DNA from: Archegozetes longisetosus
Lineage: Eukaryota > Arthropoda > Arachnida > Sarcoptiformes > Trhypochthoniidae
Direction of reading: 5' to 3'
Length of the DNA: 64,000 bases
NCBI GenBank assembly: GCA_018873245.2
Contig: JAEMBT020000004.1
Coordinates: 4,698,573-4,762,572 of the forward strand
The notes under the pieces are model-generated. The model did not search any database. It was not told the origin of the DNA and saw only the letters and a list, made by a program, of their open reading frames with translations. This document shows, piece by piece, positions 12,885 through 26,172 of the stretch (the stretch's first letter is position 1; every line of letters starts with the position of its first letter). Made by a program: the position numbers and the translations under genes.

Positions 12885-12965
12885 AAATATACTCATTTTT
12901 ATGTAATATATACTGATTTTATGTAATATATACTGATTTTATATAATATATACTGATTTTTATGT
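12885..12965. repeat. 20-bp minisatellite, about 3.5 copies
   Basis: The unit ATGTAATATATACTGATTTT is repeated nearly perfectly. Confidence 0.9.
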
Positions 12966-14109
12966 TATAACAAACAAGAACTAAAGTGTTGCAGACAATT
13001 TATTTATGGGCTGACACTCTGGCGATATTAGAACTAATATAAACAGAGCAAAAAATGATAACAATAACTATTTTCTATGTTCGGAAATTGCATTTTTATT
13101 CCTATCCAATTGTTTTCTAAGTCGCGTAAACTTTAAACGTCTCAACAGCAAATTATATTCCACTTTTCTACCCGAATAAGCTTTTCATGAAAATTATTCA
13201 GTAATTTTTTTTTCTTCTAAAACCAATTTCTATACATTTGTTTCTTCTTTTATTTCTTTTATTTCTTTATCTGTTGTAAGAACAAATCGTATGAAAAGTC
13301 ATACAAATGTTAAATAAAAATGAAAGCAGAAGAAAAACTCATTATTCTTGATTTTTAGAGAGAATAAAAACTTAAGAGATAGAGCCATAAAGGATTTGGA
13401 CAACTGTATTCAAAAGTATTTTATTCCAAAGATTGGTTAAACGTTTGAAATATTCATGAAGTTTTGCATGTTTGCTGTTTTAGTTTTTCGCTTTCATGCC
13501 AGCTTTACCACAAAATGTCCAATGTTCTCTACAATACTTTTCAATACTTTTCTACTTATACATCATCGGATCAGTCCTATAAAGTTCTATCTCTAATTCA
13601 AATCACATTACTCATACGACTTTACAGCACTCATATATCTCAACAGTATTTCTAGTCAGTTATGACTTGCAAAAATTTTCAAGCCTTCAACTGAGCATTT
13701 GACAAGATTTGAAAGAGAAAACTGGGTTTTTTCTCCAACTTAAGGCTTATGTGTTAGATTTACTTTGATAGAGTGCACTCATACTCAGTTATGTACTTTA
13801 TCTGTTTGTAGTGATGAGCATTTCTTACAAGCTCTCAAAGAGAGTCTTGAATATTTATCAAGTTTTTTAGCATATTTAGTAACGAGTTTTCTGAATTTTA
13901 ATTACTGTATCAATGATGTAATTTTCCATATTTGCATTGCTCTCATAAATTTGGCTCTGAATAAATTAGCAATTTTTAACATATCTTAGGCAAACTCTCT
14001 TCATAAAATCAGAGCATAACAGTATTATTATAGAGCATAGCGAATCAGTCTCAAAATACTTTATTCTTCAATCTTTTTATCTTTTATCCTTACTATTAAA
14101 TTATTATTG

Positions 14110-14143
<34 letters not shown>
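14110..14143. repeat. (ATT)11 microsatellite
   Basis: Uninterrupted ATT trinucleotides. Confidence 0.95.
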
Positions 14144-14144
<1 letters not shown>

Positions 14145-15247
14145 TGAATCTTGTTTTTCTCAGACTTCACATGCAATCTTAGACTTTGAGTTTTAAAGTA
14201 GTGTTATGTGCTTATTCTAATCAATTTAATTAAACTTGAAAACAAAATCCCTTAAAAAGTGAAGGAGATAGAAAGCGAACATTTATATCTTAGGTAGTCT
14301 GATTTGGCCTTTTAATGGGATTAAAATATAGACATTATGTTATTCTCTCATAACCTTGTGCGAGGTGAATGCGTTTCTTATGTATAATACTCGCTAATGC
14401 TATCTTACATTACACTTCTTTTTATAAGACGATACTTACCAGTAGTGATAGAGCTAATAACTGATTCACAAATAGAAAATAAGAAATATGTTCTTCTTTG
14501 CATCCTTTTTCCCCATCTGTATTCATGCCGTAATATATCACAAAATAGTGCTATAATTTTATATTTGTTCGCTTTCATTCCTTGCATGCGTTGTCTGAAT
14601 GTGTTAACGAAAACGGAAATATTCTGCAAAAAGTTTAGAGTAATTTTCATACTTTAGAATAATATTCATACTTAAAATCTAAATCTGAAACTATAGCTCA
14701 AGTTAATCAATATTTTTTATTTTTATGAAATATGTTAGCAATATGTCAAACAAAATGATAAATTAAGTTTTTTAATTTTCAAACTCTCAGCCAATTATTG
14801 ATGAAAAGGGTGTGAAATTTTGCTCAAACGTTTCTGTATACAAATAATAATCAAGTTGAGATATTAAAAGACCTGAAAATAGTTATCTAAATATAAATCA
14901 GGAGTGTCGAAATTGGTTTGATTTTACATAGGTCTTCATTTTATAGGTTTAGAGAAGGAGTAAAGCTATTCTATTTAAATAATGCAAAACTTTTATGCAG
15001 TTCTGCAAATAACCTGCGTCATCGCATGCAATACATTCCCAGTTCTCCATCAGTGCATTGCTGTCAATAAAATATATTAAAGAAGATACAAATACGTTGC
15101 AACCTTATAACAGTTACTTTCGATCTTTCATTTATTCCTAATCTGATCGAATCACATTCTAAAGAAAAGATAAATTTATGAGAAGTCACTTCCTTCATTC
15201 AAGTTCTGCATTAACTATACAAAATCAATTTTGTAGACTTGCATTTC

Positions 15248-15252
<5 letters not shown>

Positions 15253-15288
<36 letters not shown>
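15253..15288. repeat. (TG)18 microsatellite
   Basis: Uninterrupted TG dinucleotides. Confidence 0.95.
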
Positions 15289-15291
<3 letters not shown>

Positions 15292-18030
15292 CCAATAGAA
15301 AGTAGATTAATACGAGTGAATTGTTGCTCTTATTGACGAAATAATTTATATTTTACTCATATATCGCCAAATCGACTGATTAGAGAACTATTGAATAAAA
15401 ATATGACTGGAATTTAGAAATGTACGATCAACTTTAAATTAGTTCTGAGAATGATTACTGAGAAAATAGTTCGTTTTCAACAATTAATTCAATACGGATT
15501 TGTTGTGACTCAAACAAAGTATTGATGACTTAGCACTACCTATAGTTTGACAAAGACTGTGATACTATCATGAAGAAATGCAATTCAGGCTCAAAGTGCA
15601 AATTGTAGAGACGACAGCTTTGGCACGTAATCATGCGAATCAATTCAATTAGTCCTGTTTTGTGCCTAACTCATCACTAAAGCAATGAATGCTGTGAGAA
15701 ATAATTGTACATGAGATACAAGAATAAAATAGAGTTTCACTATAATTCATCTATGGAGTTCTCTATCATTAGTAGTCCTTGAACTTCAACGTTTATGTAC
15801 ATTTTCGACAATATTTGCATTAAAAGATAGTTATGATCAGTTATACAACTATTAGGATCTGGTATTTGATTTAATTAATCATTTTTCTATTCATAATATG
15901 AAAGCATAAATAGCATGAATTTGATAACTAAATGATCTGTCTGTGAAAATGCATCGAAACCCGAAATATAAAACGTGAATACTATAATCCTGGAACTTAT
16001 ACGCAGTCTACGAGGTTTACACATCAATAAATTATTATTATTCTAGAAACGAGAGCAGAGCAAGAATAAGAGTCAGACAGAGTCAAGAATATAGCACTCG
16101 CTCTAACAAAATGAAATTAACAGACTTTGTGGCAATAATAGAAAAAAATTAAATTTGTCCTCCCAAACCAAGTCTGACTCCTTTTTGTTCAGCTTAATCT
16201 TATTATTATTCACAACACGACTTATTACAGCAAATCCATTGTATTGTTGTCGCACAACGGAATCAGAAATAGCGAATTACCCGAGTTATACTATTCGAAA
16301 ATTCACTCATATTCTTCTGCCAACGCCAGTGTAAAATTCACTTTAAATTTGACCAACTTTGATCTAATTTCAACTTACTTTAATATTTAAGCAATAGGTT
16401 AGCATAGATAAGCAAGATAATTACCATTCCTAATTTTATTAGTCAGTAACCTTTCACTTTGAGTAATTTATTATTCATTGAGTTTGATGTTTAAAAATTC
16501 ATATAAACTTGTATTACATTGAATAACATGAAATTTTAGTTAAGTCCATTAGTAAAAGGCATACGCAAAATTATTAAATCAGGATGAAAGTGGTGGTCTG
16601 AAAATGAGATTCGTTTGAACATTACTCTGGATTATAGCTTGACATCTTTGCATTCAGATTCTATCGAAAACCAACAGAAATCCAAGGTCAGTAGTTGAAA
16701 AATTTCTAGAAATTTCTAGGAATATTTTCCTACCTGAAGCCTCTATGTTTAGGAAATATTTGCAGAGATTTTCTTTTTACAGTGAATCACTGAAAAGTAT
16801 ATGTTTTGCCAGTTACTTTACATTTTTTTGATGGTTTTATGACTGAATCTCTCCGACAAAAATGTTTCTAAAGAAATAACAGAACTAACTCAATGCGTAG
16901 CACTCAATAAAAAATATCTTCCATTAAATAAATTTGATTTACTTTAAATAATGATTGTTCAGAATTTTATTGTTCTCTCAATCTGTTCAATCAAGAGTTG
17001 GTGCCTTTCTCTAATTTCTAGCTGAAAATAAAGAACAAAATTGGAGTTATTTTTACAGTTTGTAAGAGCATGTTTGGCAAAAAATCGGAGAATCTCGTGA
17101 ATCGTGCGTTGAATAATTCCCAATCTTTTCGCATTTCAGATTATTAGGTTATACTATAGCGTAATAAATCACTGAATGCGATGGAAGGTTGATTAAATTT
17201 CTGGTGAGAAAATTAGAGGATCTCAAGCAACAAACAGTCATTTTTAGGTTATATCTCTTCAATTTTAGGAATAGTTAAAAATTAGAACTCATTCTTATGT
17301 AAAGTTTAAAACTGTAATTAGTTAGTGATTTTGGATTGATTTGAATGAATGTTTGAATGTTTGGGAATAAGAAGTAGGAGAGTATAGGACAGAAAATAAG
17401 GAAAGTTTAAAAACGGCAATTTCAATTTATTTTGTTTAGTTAGCTTACGTTCGATTCTATCGTTAGAACCTCCTGACGATCATTTATCAGAACAAAACAA
17501 AGTACAATAGAGGGATTTGTGTGCAAAATGATAAATTAGATAATACTCAAACTTCTCTCAGTTTAGGTTTACTTCAATTGATAGCTTTGGATTCCATATA
17601 TTTCTTATTTATTTATTTGTAAGTCTTTACTCTCCTTTAAGTGTGGCGTTTTGTTTCTATTTTTTTAAACTTGGCTCAATTTCTTTACGTCGGATCAGAC
17701 TTAAGTGAAATATCAAATATTAAAACGGCTTTTATTTGAAAGATAATTGGAGATGAAATTATTTTTTATTCGCTAAGTCACCGAGCATCTGACTGAAAAG
17801 TGTTCAATTTGAGCTTAGAGCACAAGTGAAAAGTCTATCCAGAGTTATGTTTAAACATAATTTGTGTTCGCTTTTCATAATTTTATTATTACTTCCATTT
17901 TCAGATCCCGTCACTTGCAATGTGTGTGACATTCATTGCTAAAAGTGTGAATCAATGGCCAAATGAGCAAAAGTTTTAGGAAAAGAATGTGTTTGGGACA
18001 TGCGCGTGATTCCAATTTTGTGTCAGTACA

Positions 18031-18339
18031 TCATTTAGCAAAGTGTGTGCCATGCATTCCAATGTGAACTAAGATCAAGAGAAAAGACTCGCAGCCGATT
18101 CGAATTACAGGCCAAAGAATAGAACTGATGCCCAATGTTAGCAAATATATGCTGATGCCTAACAATCGATCTCTGCTTTCCGTTCGACAAAACCCACTGC
18201 AAGCATTTCCATCAGCTTCTGTGCGAGGGCTCTGCCAATGCTTCAAAATTGTAGAGTAGATGTCATCCCAATGCTTAGTATTGTTTGATGATTGCGATGC
18301 TGGTGCCGGTTCAGAGCTGATCCAATAGCTCTTACGCAT
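18031..18339 (-). other. candidate 102-aa ORF with a hydrophobic C-terminal half
   Basis: An ATG-started frame whose GC is clearly above the flanks. The first half is polar (KHWDDIYSTILKHW). The second half has a membrane-like stretch (GISIYLLTLGISSILW, about residues 61-76) and another hydrophobic run near the end (ESFLLILVHIG). A stop codon lies immediately before the ATG. I recognise no family and see no flanking exons. The length is near the chance expectation for the window, so only composition favours a gene. Confidence 0.25.
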
Positions 18340-21300
18340 CCTCTATATTTAGTGCATTATAAGGCTCAGGAAGCAGAGCAAAACGGATGCTCACTTTGAT
18401 ACAGTTCGATAGTCACTACCATCACTACCATCGTGTTGACTGCTTCTAAACTTAGAGCCATTATCAACCACACTAACTCTACTCTGTACTTTTATACACT
18501 TTTTGATTCTGTTATTCAGAAAATGTCTTCTATATTATCATATGTGTATCTATTTCTCTATGTTTAACTTCTATCGAATGATGTGAATAATCTAAATGTT
18601 GGAAATGTTATCTGTGTTGCACTTGTTTTCAATTGAATTCAATTGAGTGTTTGTGGACTTAAGTAATGTGAAACTACTTGTGCTTTAATGACGAAATTAT
18701 AACTGTAAATATTACATAACAAATATTTAACTAAGTTGAACATAAGTTGCTTGTTAACGATTTATAAAACCAAATTGAGGCTAAGAATCGGTAAGATTTT
18801 ATCCATTTATTCTTTTTTCTTTTGGTTTACTGCTGTTTTATAAGATGACATAAATTCACAATAATATTCATGTTATACAACTGACAATTGTTTTTTCAAG
18901 CCAAATTGCGAGACTTATCCTAACCCAAATACTAAACGCAATCTTTTCTTTCTAACCCTTTACTTTAGAATCAATTATTCTAATCAATTCTTATTAAATT
19001 TGATTCATTTGCAAACGTTTCCTAATTCACAATATTTACAATAAAGGCTGGTCTGTCATACACCAGATTTTAGTTTTATCCCAGCATCTCGTCAAAGTTT
19101 ATGCCCTCAAAGTTCAATAAAAATTCCAAACATTTCCTTGAGTATAAATAAAACAATAACTGGACATTCATTTGTCGACTTTGAATTTTGATCAAATATT
19201 TAAGCTTATAACTTGAAGTTAAGTGAATTTCTGATAAGTTTAAAATTTGAAGCTAAACTCAAATTGAGAATACGATCAAATTGACATTTGCAAATATATG
19301 ACAACTATTAGAATTAAATTATTAGTGAAGTTTATAAAGTAGATTTTTCTTACCAAACATTCAAATAAATCAATTATTTAAAAGGTTTAGAGAAAAAATC
19401 AAGACAAACGAAAACAAGTATTGAATGAATGATTTAAATGTAGAAAATAAATTAGAAATTAGTTATTCCAATTGATAAATTTGTGATTCTGTTTAAATAG
19501 CGCGTCTCAATTTAATAATCAAATCGATTCCAAGTTTGAGCAGTATATTCACGCATTTCACTAATGTGTGCGACTAATTATTAAAGATAATCTGTCTTAT
19601 TATTACTAATGATAAAAAGATAATAATCCACTTAAAACTTAGTTAATTAGTTTTAATTTTAATAGTTAAGTCACATAAAGTAGATAATAACACGAAATAA
19701 TTCACTTTAGGCTATAAAATATAATAGTTTTTTGTTTTCATTTCAACTCATAGACTATCATAGACTAGAGTAACACAAATCTGAGTATTAAGTAGTCGTC
19801 CGGTTTCAATTCGATATTTATTGACTTTAAATCGCTTTGTCAAACATAAAGGCGATGCGATTTACTAATTTCCCAACGGAATAGTGTCACACTATTGTAC
19901 TTATAAATTGAACTTATTTTTTGAACATTGCCAACTCAAGCACTTATATATATTATGCAATTGTGCCCTCATTCCAAACCCTTTATATGCTTGCTACTCA
20001 CCTATCAATTTTTCATCATCATACACTTTACTTTCCTTTTAGACATTATTTTCAATCCCTATTTTTCTCCATTCATTAGTTTTGATTATTCATAATCAAG
20101 ACTTTTTGTTATTCTCATATTCTTTATTCTACAATAGTATTCTAAACATGAATCGTTTCAATTTACTTAATTTGATTATTTGATGAATACCAGCATGAAT
20201 TTTGTGTTCAATCTTATTGAGACTAACTGATGTGAATTGATTTTTCAAATTGATTATAACAGACTTTATTATGTGAATTAAATTTGAAATAAATGGCCAA
20301 ACATTCAATAAGAATGTTAGTAAAATACAAGCAAATATAAAAGGATATAATAGAGAATAGAAATGATTGAATGGTGATTTGTAAGCGAATAATAACAGAT
20401 AGTTTAGCGTTTATTGAGTTAACAAGTCTGATTCAGGGTTATTTGGATGACATGAATGATTGCCTTTCATTTTAGTCACTATTCAATATGAGTGTCAAAT
20501 GTTTGAACACTTGATTGAACCACGCATTGAAATAAACCGCATAAGAAATATTTTCAATCATTTCACTCTGAATATTTATTCCACTCTAGAGTTCATAAAT
20601 CCTTTGTAATGAACAACAAACACGATACTAGTCTTCTAGTCTTTTCAGGTATTAGAGTCTAGCAATCAAACGAATCAAATCTGTTGCAAGCTGACAATTG
20701 ACGGAATGTGAAGTGATTGCATGAATAAATTGTTTTAATTTTGTTAGTAAAGCTTTAATTTGAAGTATGCACTGAACGAAACTAATGGAATTGAATATTC
20801 TAATAGGAGTACTTTTACAATACTTAACAAAGCTGGCTTTTTTCAATACTGCTAAAAACTTCTATTCCCTATTTGATGAAAAAAAAAACGTTTTACACAT
20901 AAAAATAGAATCCATCAAATATTGACCAAACCCAACAAATTAAGTTTAATGCATAGAATTGTGCTCAAACTTACATTGCAAGCGCATTTTAGATTTGGTC
21001 GATTGATCGAGATTTCGTAATATTCGGTGAAATAAAGTGAAAATGGGTTCAAATATGAGGCAATGGTTATTGTTTATTTTAGTTATATTGTTTTTCTTTC
21101 TTTTTAATCACCGAATCGTTTGCGTAGCTCGACTGTGGCACCAAACGTAATAAAACTATCTATTCTGCTCAGCAATAAACATATCCCAAGGCTTATTATT
21201 TCCCAACCACTTTATGCATTCATATACTTTTAATACGAAAAAATAGAGCAAATTTTATGAATAAGAATAATCAATGTTATTTTGGGATTTGAAAATAAAA

Positions 21301-21492
21301 ATCCAAATAAATTACCGAATACATTACTATACCTAATATTTTACCAGCCTCCACGTTCATTTGCATAAAAATTAAGCATTTGCAAAGATCGTCAATTAAG
21401 TATTCAAATTATTGAGTACTACTGTTTAACAGATAACACAGCTATTGATCCTCTTCTTTCTCTACTCTACATCCCTAGTTTATCTGTCATTC

Positions 21493-21496
<4 letters not shown>

Positions 21497-21532
<36 letters not shown>
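21497..21532. repeat. (TC)18 microsatellite
   Basis: Uninterrupted TC dinucleotides. They create the Leu-Ser run in an overlapping ORF, which is therefore not annotated. Confidence 0.95.
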
Positions 21533-21537
<5 letters not shown>

Positions 21538-24500
21538 ATTTCTCTTCAGCATTCATCTAATCATAGAAATAAGATTGGAATCAATACAAAAATTCCTACA
21601 AAAATATTGACTGAAAAGCTTGGATTTTTCATCAAAAATTTCAAATCCTTAGTAATTTGTGTCATTGTATGTGACATATGTTTTTTGTCGATCTCATCTC
21701 AAGCATGAGCTTTAAATCAATTCAATACAAAATTATTGGCAACTATTTTTAGAAAAAAAAGTTGAAAAATAATTTCAGTTTGCGATATTCTGTACTTGCG
21801 TCAAATAACTTTTCTCTTTTTTAGTACTAAGTAAATAAAACTATTGATCTAGTCTATAAAATGTAATATTTATAAAAATTTTGCTTATTTTCTCATATTT
21901 TATCAGTATAATTCTGCCTCTATGATAACGTTTTATTTTTAAGGCTAACTTCACGAAATCTGGTTGAAAAAATGCATTAAATATTTAAAACGTCAACTTA
22001 AAACTAAATGTAGCTTTCACCTATCAATAAAGCATGAATTATGTCCTGTCGTAACTCCAAAACTAATGTAAATGCTTTACTTTCAACTCGAGTAAACTAT
22101 TCTGGGTATTAGTTGTTGAAACAATGAACACATTGAGAACTTGACTTTAGAATGGACTTTGGTACTTTACTAATGCATTTCGTGGTGTTATTAGCTGCTA
22201 CTGTCGTTTAAGCTTATCTCTATTGCAGGTTTAGTCAGGTATAGGTAAATATCAGCACTGGATCCAACAATAGTGCACCACTATCCATACTAAAGCTAAT
22301 GAGTTTTTTCTCTAACAAAAATCTCAATTCAATCGAAAAAGTTTAGTCCTTTAAGTCTTCTGTAACTTAGTTCTAACTTAATTTTTACTGAGTAAAAAGC
22401 GTTTAGACATTAATTTAATTATATAAATACTTGTTTGGATAGTAACCTAAAATTTGCTATAATTCATGAATTTTAAAGATCAGTTCAAGAGCTTATTTTT
22501 GAGCTTTTTGATGTCTGTATTTTATGGCAGGGCTGAAATTTGATGCTATTATACATCTTGATTTACTATGCATAAACTTTATCAACCAACATTTAGATCT
22601 TAATTCCGAGTATAAATATATGAATACTGAAAAGAGCAAAAATTATTATGATTCCGACGAGAAACTGTTTTAGTTAGAAGAATGTTTCGAAATTCAAATT
22701 GATTGCAAGAAGGATACCAATTTGAAAGTTACGACTGAATCGATTCATAAATGTAAATATTTACTTAAAATGGTAATTTTGATTCGGTTCAGAAAATTAA
22801 ATTCAATGAGCAATGCAGAAAAGGAGTATTTATAGAAAAGTTTATTAAATTTGCAGCGATGAGTCCGAATGGATTGAAATAAAAAGTAGTAATTCTACAA
22901 GGTTTTTAAAGCAAGTTTCTCATGCAAATTATCTTTCCTTCTTCCTATTCTTCATGGTTCTTCTTCATTAGGATCTTTCCTCCTGTGATTCTCTATTTCA
23001 ATTCCTTTGTGTCACTAGTAATTGGATTACATTGAAAGAAATGCCTTTCTCTTTGGTCTTGCCTCACAATATTGACTTTTAATGCTTCAATGCTATCAAA
23101 GTATAAGGCTCTGTTCTTATTCTTTTGTTTTGTTATACTCTATCCTAATCCTAATCTGATTGATATTTACCATAATATTTAAGTTTATGTTCAAATCTTT
23201 TTCTTAAGGCTCTATGTTTTACGTTAGGAATAAAATATCCAAATTCCTATGGCTTTCTCTATTATATCAGATAAGATAGCATTAAAATCATGTCAATATC
23301 ACACAAACTTTTGAATTATGTCTTTGAATGCAATCATCGAAAATTTATGCTTATGGTATGTCATTTGGTCGAAAGATATTCAGTTGTTATTTGACTGACT
23401 TATCATTTGAATAGCTTTCAGAGCAAGCTTTAAACATGAACCCCATGAAAAATGCTCAGAAAAAATCCAGATAAAACTGTTTATATGAGTATTTTGAAAA
23501 TTTTAAATGCACTTTACATTAAAAAAATGAAGTTATAAAAGCGGCAATCATTTTGCACCTTAAATGATACTTTCTTACATCACTTCACTCTAGAAGGAAA
23601 GCAAAGTATTTTGTTTTCTCTTAAAATAATATCACTCTAAATATATCTAAAAAATCGTTATTAAATACTACTTCAATCAATTCAGTCATGCAATTCTAGC
23701 AAATATTTACGAAGAAGCAGTTCTCCAAAGAATATCTATTCATTTTTCTAGATTTAAATAAATTTTGCTTCAATTGGTTCTAAATGTAAGAAACATTTGT
23801 AGATGAAGTAGAGAAAGAAGGGATTCTTTTCAGTTTTTGATTGGATGTGATTTTGAAAATAGTTGTGAGAGAATTATTCAATATAATATAAAGCTTAATA
23901 TTGAAAGAGAAGATTTTTGAAGCAATTTTTTCCATGAGTAACACTATAATTTTTGGTGTGAAAAACACTCATTTTTCAGCTATTGATTTTCTATCTTATC
24001 AGTAGAGAAATTTTTATGAACAGCACATTTTTTAACACTAGACTCAAAATCTAATCAATACTCTATGAAAAGCTATCACTTCAAAGTTGTTGTGCTCTTA
24101 TATTATTTCGAATAAACTAAACACTAATACTATGAAAATAGATGATAAATTACAAAATAAAGTCAATTACTTTATTATTCTATGAGCTAAATCTTAAAAT
24201 TGATGCTCCGGATAGATAATGCAGATTTTGCTAGAAATTTGTACACTTTATTCACGATAATACGCCATTAGCTTTACTTTTATCCTAAGAATGGGTTTCC
24301 TGTCGTCTAAAATAATTAATTCAACATTTCTGTATTAATGCACAATAATCTGTTTTGCAAAGAACAAACTTCTATATAAGTCATAATTAAACTCTCAAAT
24401 AATTGAGATATTGTCGGTAAAAGTTAACGTTTCGTTCGCTTCAAAGCACTGAACAGAAAGGAAGGAAACCGAGAGAACTCTGCATAAGAACCTCTTTTTT

Positions 24501-25580
24501 GATTGCTCTGCTTCCAAGCCTTTCAAACTAAAAAGAGTTCGCGACCTAAAAAGATTTCGATAGCAAAGATGCAGAGAAGATAATAATATTATGATTTATT
24601 CTACTTTATTAGTTGTCTTTTGGTTCTCATGATTTGTCGTATAAGAGGAGCGTCTCTTTAACTATTTATAGACTCTCCTCGATTACTGTCACACTCGTTA
24701 AATATTTGCAGTTAATGTTGTGCTACTAGAAGGTACAGTTGGAAACTTGATAGTCTCCGATAGCGACAAGAAAAGGTCGTTGCTGTGTCACCTTTCTGTG
24801 GCGCGCATCGATTTGTTGACAAGTTTGATTTTCAATTTGCTTTGATTACTACTTTGCACAAGAAACGAGTTTATTTATATCTTCAATATTATAGTCTGGT
24901 GCAAAGCATCTCATGACGATGCATCATATCTGGTTGCTGTCAGGCATTATTAAGTTTTCGAGTGTACACCAAAACTCAACCAGCACTTTAACCAACACAA
25001 TTACTGTTTGAATCTATTAAAAAAAGGTTGTCAGTTATAAAATTTGTAAATTGATTGTAGCTGTTGATTGATCCCGAATGAAATATTTCGTTAATAGTTC
25101 TTATAATGTGTTGGACTGGGTGAATGGTTTCATTGAGAAAATATGCAGATTATAATGTGAGTGTTTGTGTGTTTTTGCTGATTTCATCATGTCATTTATG
25201 TGTATGTGCTCTACATTGCCTTCTAATTTCAAGCATCAATGCATAATTACCCCTCACTCCCAGCCATGCATTCCATACAAAAGACTTCTTATCTATGGCT
25301 ATGCCGCTACTATACCTTATAAGCGCCTATTTTACGCTTATTCATAATATTCGTAGAGTTGGAAATTCCTGGCGCGTTACTGACACGTTTCAAAAACTTG
25401 AGTGAAAAGGGGAATAAATATGAAGAGCTAGGGATTATAACAGAGGAATTTGATGGCAGCTTATATGCCATTTAATGCATAATATTCGAGCAGACAGTAA
25501 AGTGCAATGAGTTGGCATTAGATGTGTTACTAACATATTAGTAATGAAAAGCGTGTATCTTCAATATTTGATCGGCCAAG

Positions 25581-25626
25581 TGCTATAAAGTGCTATAAAG
25601 TGCTATGGAGTACTATAAAGTACTAT
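25581..25626. repeat. 10-bp tandem repeat, about 4.5 copies
   Basis: The unit TGCTATAAAG drifts to TACTATAAAG in the last copies, which also form the left arm of the adjoining fold-back element. Confidence 0.85.
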
Positions 25627-25667
25627 CTGCAATTGGAACAAGGTTACAAATAGCACTTTATAGTACT
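25608..25667. repeat. dispersed fold-back element, copy A
   Basis: AGTACTATAAAGTACTAT (25609-25626) pairs with ATAGCACTTTATAGTACT (25650-25667) at 17 of 18 positions. The loop contains AATTGGAACAA. A second copy with a similar stem and loop lies at 48110-48168, so this is a repeated element and not a single chance hairpin. Confidence 0.7.
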
Positions 25668-26100
25668 GAAGCCACCATTTATATGCTCTTTTATTCATTG
25701 TTTCCTCAGTGCACTCATCGTTCCGTTGGTTGCAATGCCTCTTTCTATTATTTAACTGTTATTATTCTATCATTTGATCGCTAGTCGATTCTGATTTTGA
25801 TGCCTCTGGAATGGTTGAACTGTATTCTGTTGAACTATAATTTAAGCTTTACTTTGAACCGGGAATAACAAAAGAGAGTATAGAACATTACTATAATTGT
25901 ATGTTTTAATTCCCTAAGATAGCTTATGATTAGTTAGAAAAGTGATCCTTTAGTTTATGAAATGAACAAATGTATAGAATTTTGTCTTCTACCATTTATT
26001 TAGACATATTTATCCCCTATTCTATTTGGAAAATGTGACACATCTAATGTTTCTTAAAAATCAAGTGCATTTCTTTTTTTTATACAATATACAGATATTA

Positions 26101-26172
26101 GGCTCATTCGTAATAATATTTGGGCTCATTCGTAATAATGTTTGGGCTCATTCGCAATAATGTTTGGGCTCT
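26101..26172. repeat. 22-bp minisatellite, 3 copies
   Basis: The unit GGGCTCATTCGTAATAATGT plus TT is repeated with single-base changes and ends in a partial copy. Confidence 0.9.

Larger units (their letters stand above)
8376..18030. other. gene-poor stretch, tandem repeats only
   Basis: No supported gene. It contains (GT)n at 11223 and 15253, a 20-bp minisatellite at 12885, an imperfect 12-24 bp repeat at 12450 and (ATT)n at 14110. Its short ORFs often overlap ORFs on the opposite strand (10954/10990, 14397/14405), as expected of random AT-rich sequence. Confidence 0.5.

Noticed and set aside
14397..14657. 86-codon plus-strand ORF fully overlapped by an 81-codon minus-strand ORF
   Set aside because: Both strands are open over the same bases, neither product has recognisable motifs, and ORFs of this length are expected by chance in DNA this AT-rich.
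16704..16721. Heat-shock-element-like TTCTAGAAATTTCTAGGA
   Set aside because: A good match to alternating TTC/GAA units, but no gene is nearby and such strings arise easily in AT-rich DNA.
21445..21708. ORF with a Leu-Ser repeat
   Set aside because: The repeat is a translated (TC)n microsatellite and the rest is unrecognised.
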